A stretch of 6,878 nucleotides of DNA, taken from assembly GCA_902475825.1 (NCBI GenBank), contig CABSBA010000085.1, forward strand, positions 1 through 6,878, given 5' to 3'. The translations under genes and the position numbers were made by a program. Shown piece by piece: positions 5,158 through 6,878 of the stretch. The notes under the pieces were generated by a model. It worked only from the letters and a program-made list of their open reading frames with translations. It was not told where the DNA came from and ran no database searches. Numbering within the stretch: position 1 is the stretch's first letter; each line of letters opens with the position of its first letter. The stretch comes from an uncultured Collinsella sp. GTDB taxonomy: Bacteria > Actinomycetota > Coriobacteriia > Coriobacteriales > Coriobacteriaceae.

Positions 5158-6063
5158 CTAGCGGCGCTTGCGCGACAGATAACGCGCAAACAGGTTGAAG
5201 GCCAGAATAATCGCCATCAGCAATAGCGCGGTGCCGTAGGCTGCGTTCATGTTGATGCCGTCATTGGCAAGCAGATAAAGGTGAACGGTCATGGGGCGAC
5301 CGGAATCGAGCAGCGATATAGGCAGGTTGATGGCCTGACCCATGGTATAGAGCACCACCGCGGTCTCGCCGATGGCGCGGCCGATGGCAAGGACGATGCC
5401 GGTGGCAATGCGGCCAAAGGCCGAAGGAAGCACGATCTTGGAGACGACTTGCCACTTGGTGGCGCCCAGGCCATATGCGCCCCAACGGATATAGCGCGGA
5501 ACGGCGCGAATGGCCTCCTCGGTGGTGCGCATGACGATAGGAAGCATCAAGAGCGCGAGCGCCAAAGCGGCCGAGACCATCGAAAGACCCAAGCCCATGG
5601 CCTCAACAAACAAAGCGTAACCAAAGAGGCCCATAACGATGGAGGGCACCGAGGCCAGGGCATCGGCAGCATAGCGGATGATGTCGACAATTTTGCCCTG
5701 CTTGGCGTATTCGGCCAGATAAACCGCAGCCAAGACGGCAACCGGCGTGCAGATGAGCATGGCGAGTGCCGTCACGTAGATAGTCGAGACGATCGTGGGC
5801 CAAATGCCACCCTCGGCATTTACGCCCTGCGGCCAACCAAAGATAAAGTCGAGCGAAATATGCGGCAGGCCGTTGATGACTACATAGGCGATGATGGCGA
5901 GCAGCACCAGCGTGGTGATATAGGCCGCGGCGCGAAACACGCCGAGCATGATCTTGTTGGAGAGGTCCTTATTGATGCGGCCCTTCTTACCATGGGAAAG
6001 GGCACGCTTGATGCGCTCGCGCGACGAGGCCGTATCGACCGTCGTGTCAACGGAATCGGACAT
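5158..6063 (-). CDS. pstA: PstA, phosphate ABC transporter permease
   Basis: PstA pairs with PstC to form the phosphate channel. The 301-residue product has a charged cytoplasmic N-terminus (about 1-37), a first helix (about 40-64), an extracytoplasmic loop with GGIWPTIVSTIYVTAL leading into helix 2 (about 90-117), and further hydrophobic segments around 130-155, 160-180, 215-243 and 275-295, giving six helices. The EAA coupling loop that docks on PstB is EEAIRAVPRYIRWGAYGLGA then TKWQ (182-204), and IGRAIGETAVVL (227-238) is typical of Pst permeases. The start ATG lies 3 bases after the pstC stop; GAGGGGG (6076-6070) sits inside the end of pstC with 6 bases to the ATG, a layout of coupled translation. 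Length is normal. A PstC assignment is unlikely because the upstream neighbour has the PstC-type loop. Confidence 0.96.
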   Translation of the reverse strand: MSDSVDTTVDTASSRERIKRALSHGKKGRINKDLSNKIMLGVFRAAAYITTLVLLAIIAYVVINGLPHISLDFIFGWPQGVNAEGGIWPTIVSTIYVTALAMLICTPVAVLAAVYLAEYAKQGKIVDIIRYAADALASVPSIVMGLFGYALFVEAMGLGLSMVSAALALALLMLPIVMRTTEEAIRAVPRYIRWGAYGLGATKWQVVSKIVLPSAFGRIATGIVLAIGRAIGETAVVLYTMGQAINLPISLLDSGRPMTVHLYLLANDGINMNAAYGTALLLMAIILAFNLFARYLSRKRR

Positions 6064-6066
6064 AGC

Positions 6067-6878
6067 CTACCCCCTCTTCTTCTTGGAAATCAGACGGACG
6101 ATGCCCACCAATGCGGCGGAGATGATAAACAGGACCACGCCCATGCCAAACAGAGCCGAGCGGTGCAAGCCCGAGGAATAGCTCATGTCGAGCGCGATCT
6201 GGCTCGTGAGCGTCGAGATGGGGCTCGCGATACTATCCGGAATGACCGGGGCGTTGCCCACGACCATGAGCACCGCCATGGTCTCGCCGATGGCACGTCC
6301 CATGCCCAGGACAATTGCATCGACAATGCCCAGCTTGGCTGCAGGCAGCACGACCTTGTAGATGGTCTGCCACTTGGTGGCGCCCATGGCATAAGACGCC
6401 TCGCGAATGCCCATGGGAATGGAATTGAGAGCATCGATGGTAAGCGTCGTGATGGTGGGAACGATCATGATGGCGAGCACGAACCACGCCGTCAGCGCGC
6501 CAAAGCCAAGACCGCCGGTCAGCTGCGCGATAAACGGACGAATGATGACCATGCCAAAGAAACCATAGATGATGGAGGGGATGCCCGCCAGCAGGTCGAC
6601 GGCGGGGCTGATGAGCCTGCGCACGCGCTTGCTGGCGATCTCGACCAGATATACAGCCGTGCCCACACCCAGGGGCACGCCCATGGCGAGCGCACCGACC
6701 GTCACCAGACCAGAGCCCGCCAGCAACGACATGATGCCGTAGTGACCCTCAGAGGGCGCCCACGTAAAGCTAAAGAAGTCCGCCAGACCGATGTCGGTAA
6801 AGACGGGCAGCGCCGAGTACGTGGTAAAGACAAAAATCAGGATGACGGTGACGACCGCCAAGAACGCGCAGGCAAAGA
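6067..6878 (-). CDS. pstC: PstC, phosphate ABC transporter permease (5' end beyond window)
   Basis: PstC is the second channel subunit of the phosphate importer. The frame is open to the right edge, showing 269 residues; the start codon is outside. The first residues, FACAFLAVVTVILIFVFTTY, belong to the first membrane helix, so about 20-50 N-terminal residues are missing compared with usual lengths near 290-320. TTG at 6861 lies in that helix and is not a credible start. Features include the periplasmic segment DFFSFTWAPSEGHYGIMSLL, AVDLLAGIPSIIYGFFGM, the EAA loop ALNSIPMGIREASYAMGA then TKWQTIYKVVLPAA, and MGRAIGETMAVLMVVGNAP, all typical of PstC. It ends SKKKRG. pstA follows after 3 bases. 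The usual gene before pstC is pstS, expected beyond the edge together with the operon promoter, so no PHO box can be judged here. Confidence 0.95.
   Translation of the reverse strand, partial: FACAFLAVVTVILIFVFTTYSALPVFTDIGLADFFSFTWAPSEGHYGIMSLLAGSGLVTVGALAMGVPLGVGTAVYLVEIASKRVRRLISPAVDLLAGIPSIIYGFFGMVIIRPFIAQLTGGLGFGALTAWFVLAIMIVPTITTLTIDALNSIPMGIREASYAMGATKWQTIYKVVLPAAKLGIVDAIVLGMGRAIGETMAVLMVVGNAPVIPDSIASPISTLTSQIALDMSYSSGLHRSALFGMGVVLFIISAALVGIVRLISKKKRG
6070..6076 (-). promoter_or_regulatory. pstA ribosome site inside pstC
   Basis: GAGGGGG forms the last sense codons of pstC (AGG GGG) and precedes the pstA ATG by 6 bases spanning the pstC TAG. Ribosomes finishing pstC are placed to restart on pstA, which favours equal amounts of the two permeases. 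Confidence 0.6.

Noticed and set aside
6067..6861. TTG 6861 as pstC start
   Set aside because: It falls inside the first membrane helix, and the frame remains open to the window edge, so the gene is simply cut.

Overview
The window looks like chromosomal DNA of a high-G+C Gram-positive actinobacterium, most likely the class Coriobacteriia (Collinsella or a close relative). The basis is a GC-rich codon style, strong AGGAG-type ribosome sites, a SepF/YggT/DivIVA group typical of Gram-positives, and PhoU and DivIVA versions with acidic tails. The genus is an inference from overall protein style, not a database result. Every gene I can support lies on the minus strand, so the window reads biologically from right to left.

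Right half (6878 down to 3392): the phosphate transport operon pstC-pstA-pstB-phoU. pstC is cut by the right edge, and the substrate-binding protein PstS and the operon promoter must lie beyond it. pstC/pstA and pstA/pstB are separated by only 3 and 12 bases. PstC and PstA form the membrane channel, PstB drives it with ATP, and PhoU normally links transporter state to phosphate signalling. pstB and phoU are separated by 92 bases containing several inverted repeats.

Middle and left (3271 down to 705): yggS-sepF-yggT-divIVA, the group that in many Gram-positives follows ftsZ. Here ftsZ is absent and the group sits directly behind phoU, separated by a GC-rich hairpin. YggS is a PLP-homeostasis protein, SepF anchors FtsZ to the membrane, YggT is a small membrane protein, and DivIVA is a coiled-coil scaffold for poles and septa. 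A convincing intrinsic terminator (678-647) closes the series. yggT has no ATG, GTG or TTG codon ahead of its first membrane segment, which is the oddest coding feature seen.

Far left: a gene-poor, more AT-rich stretch (335-646) with short inverted and direct repeats, then the first 111 codons of an unrecognised membrane-anchored or secreted protein that runs off the left edge.

I found no mobile element, CRISPR array, tRNA, rRNA or clear novel system. The window is mostly conserved housekeeping DNA, and the findings are points of detail.
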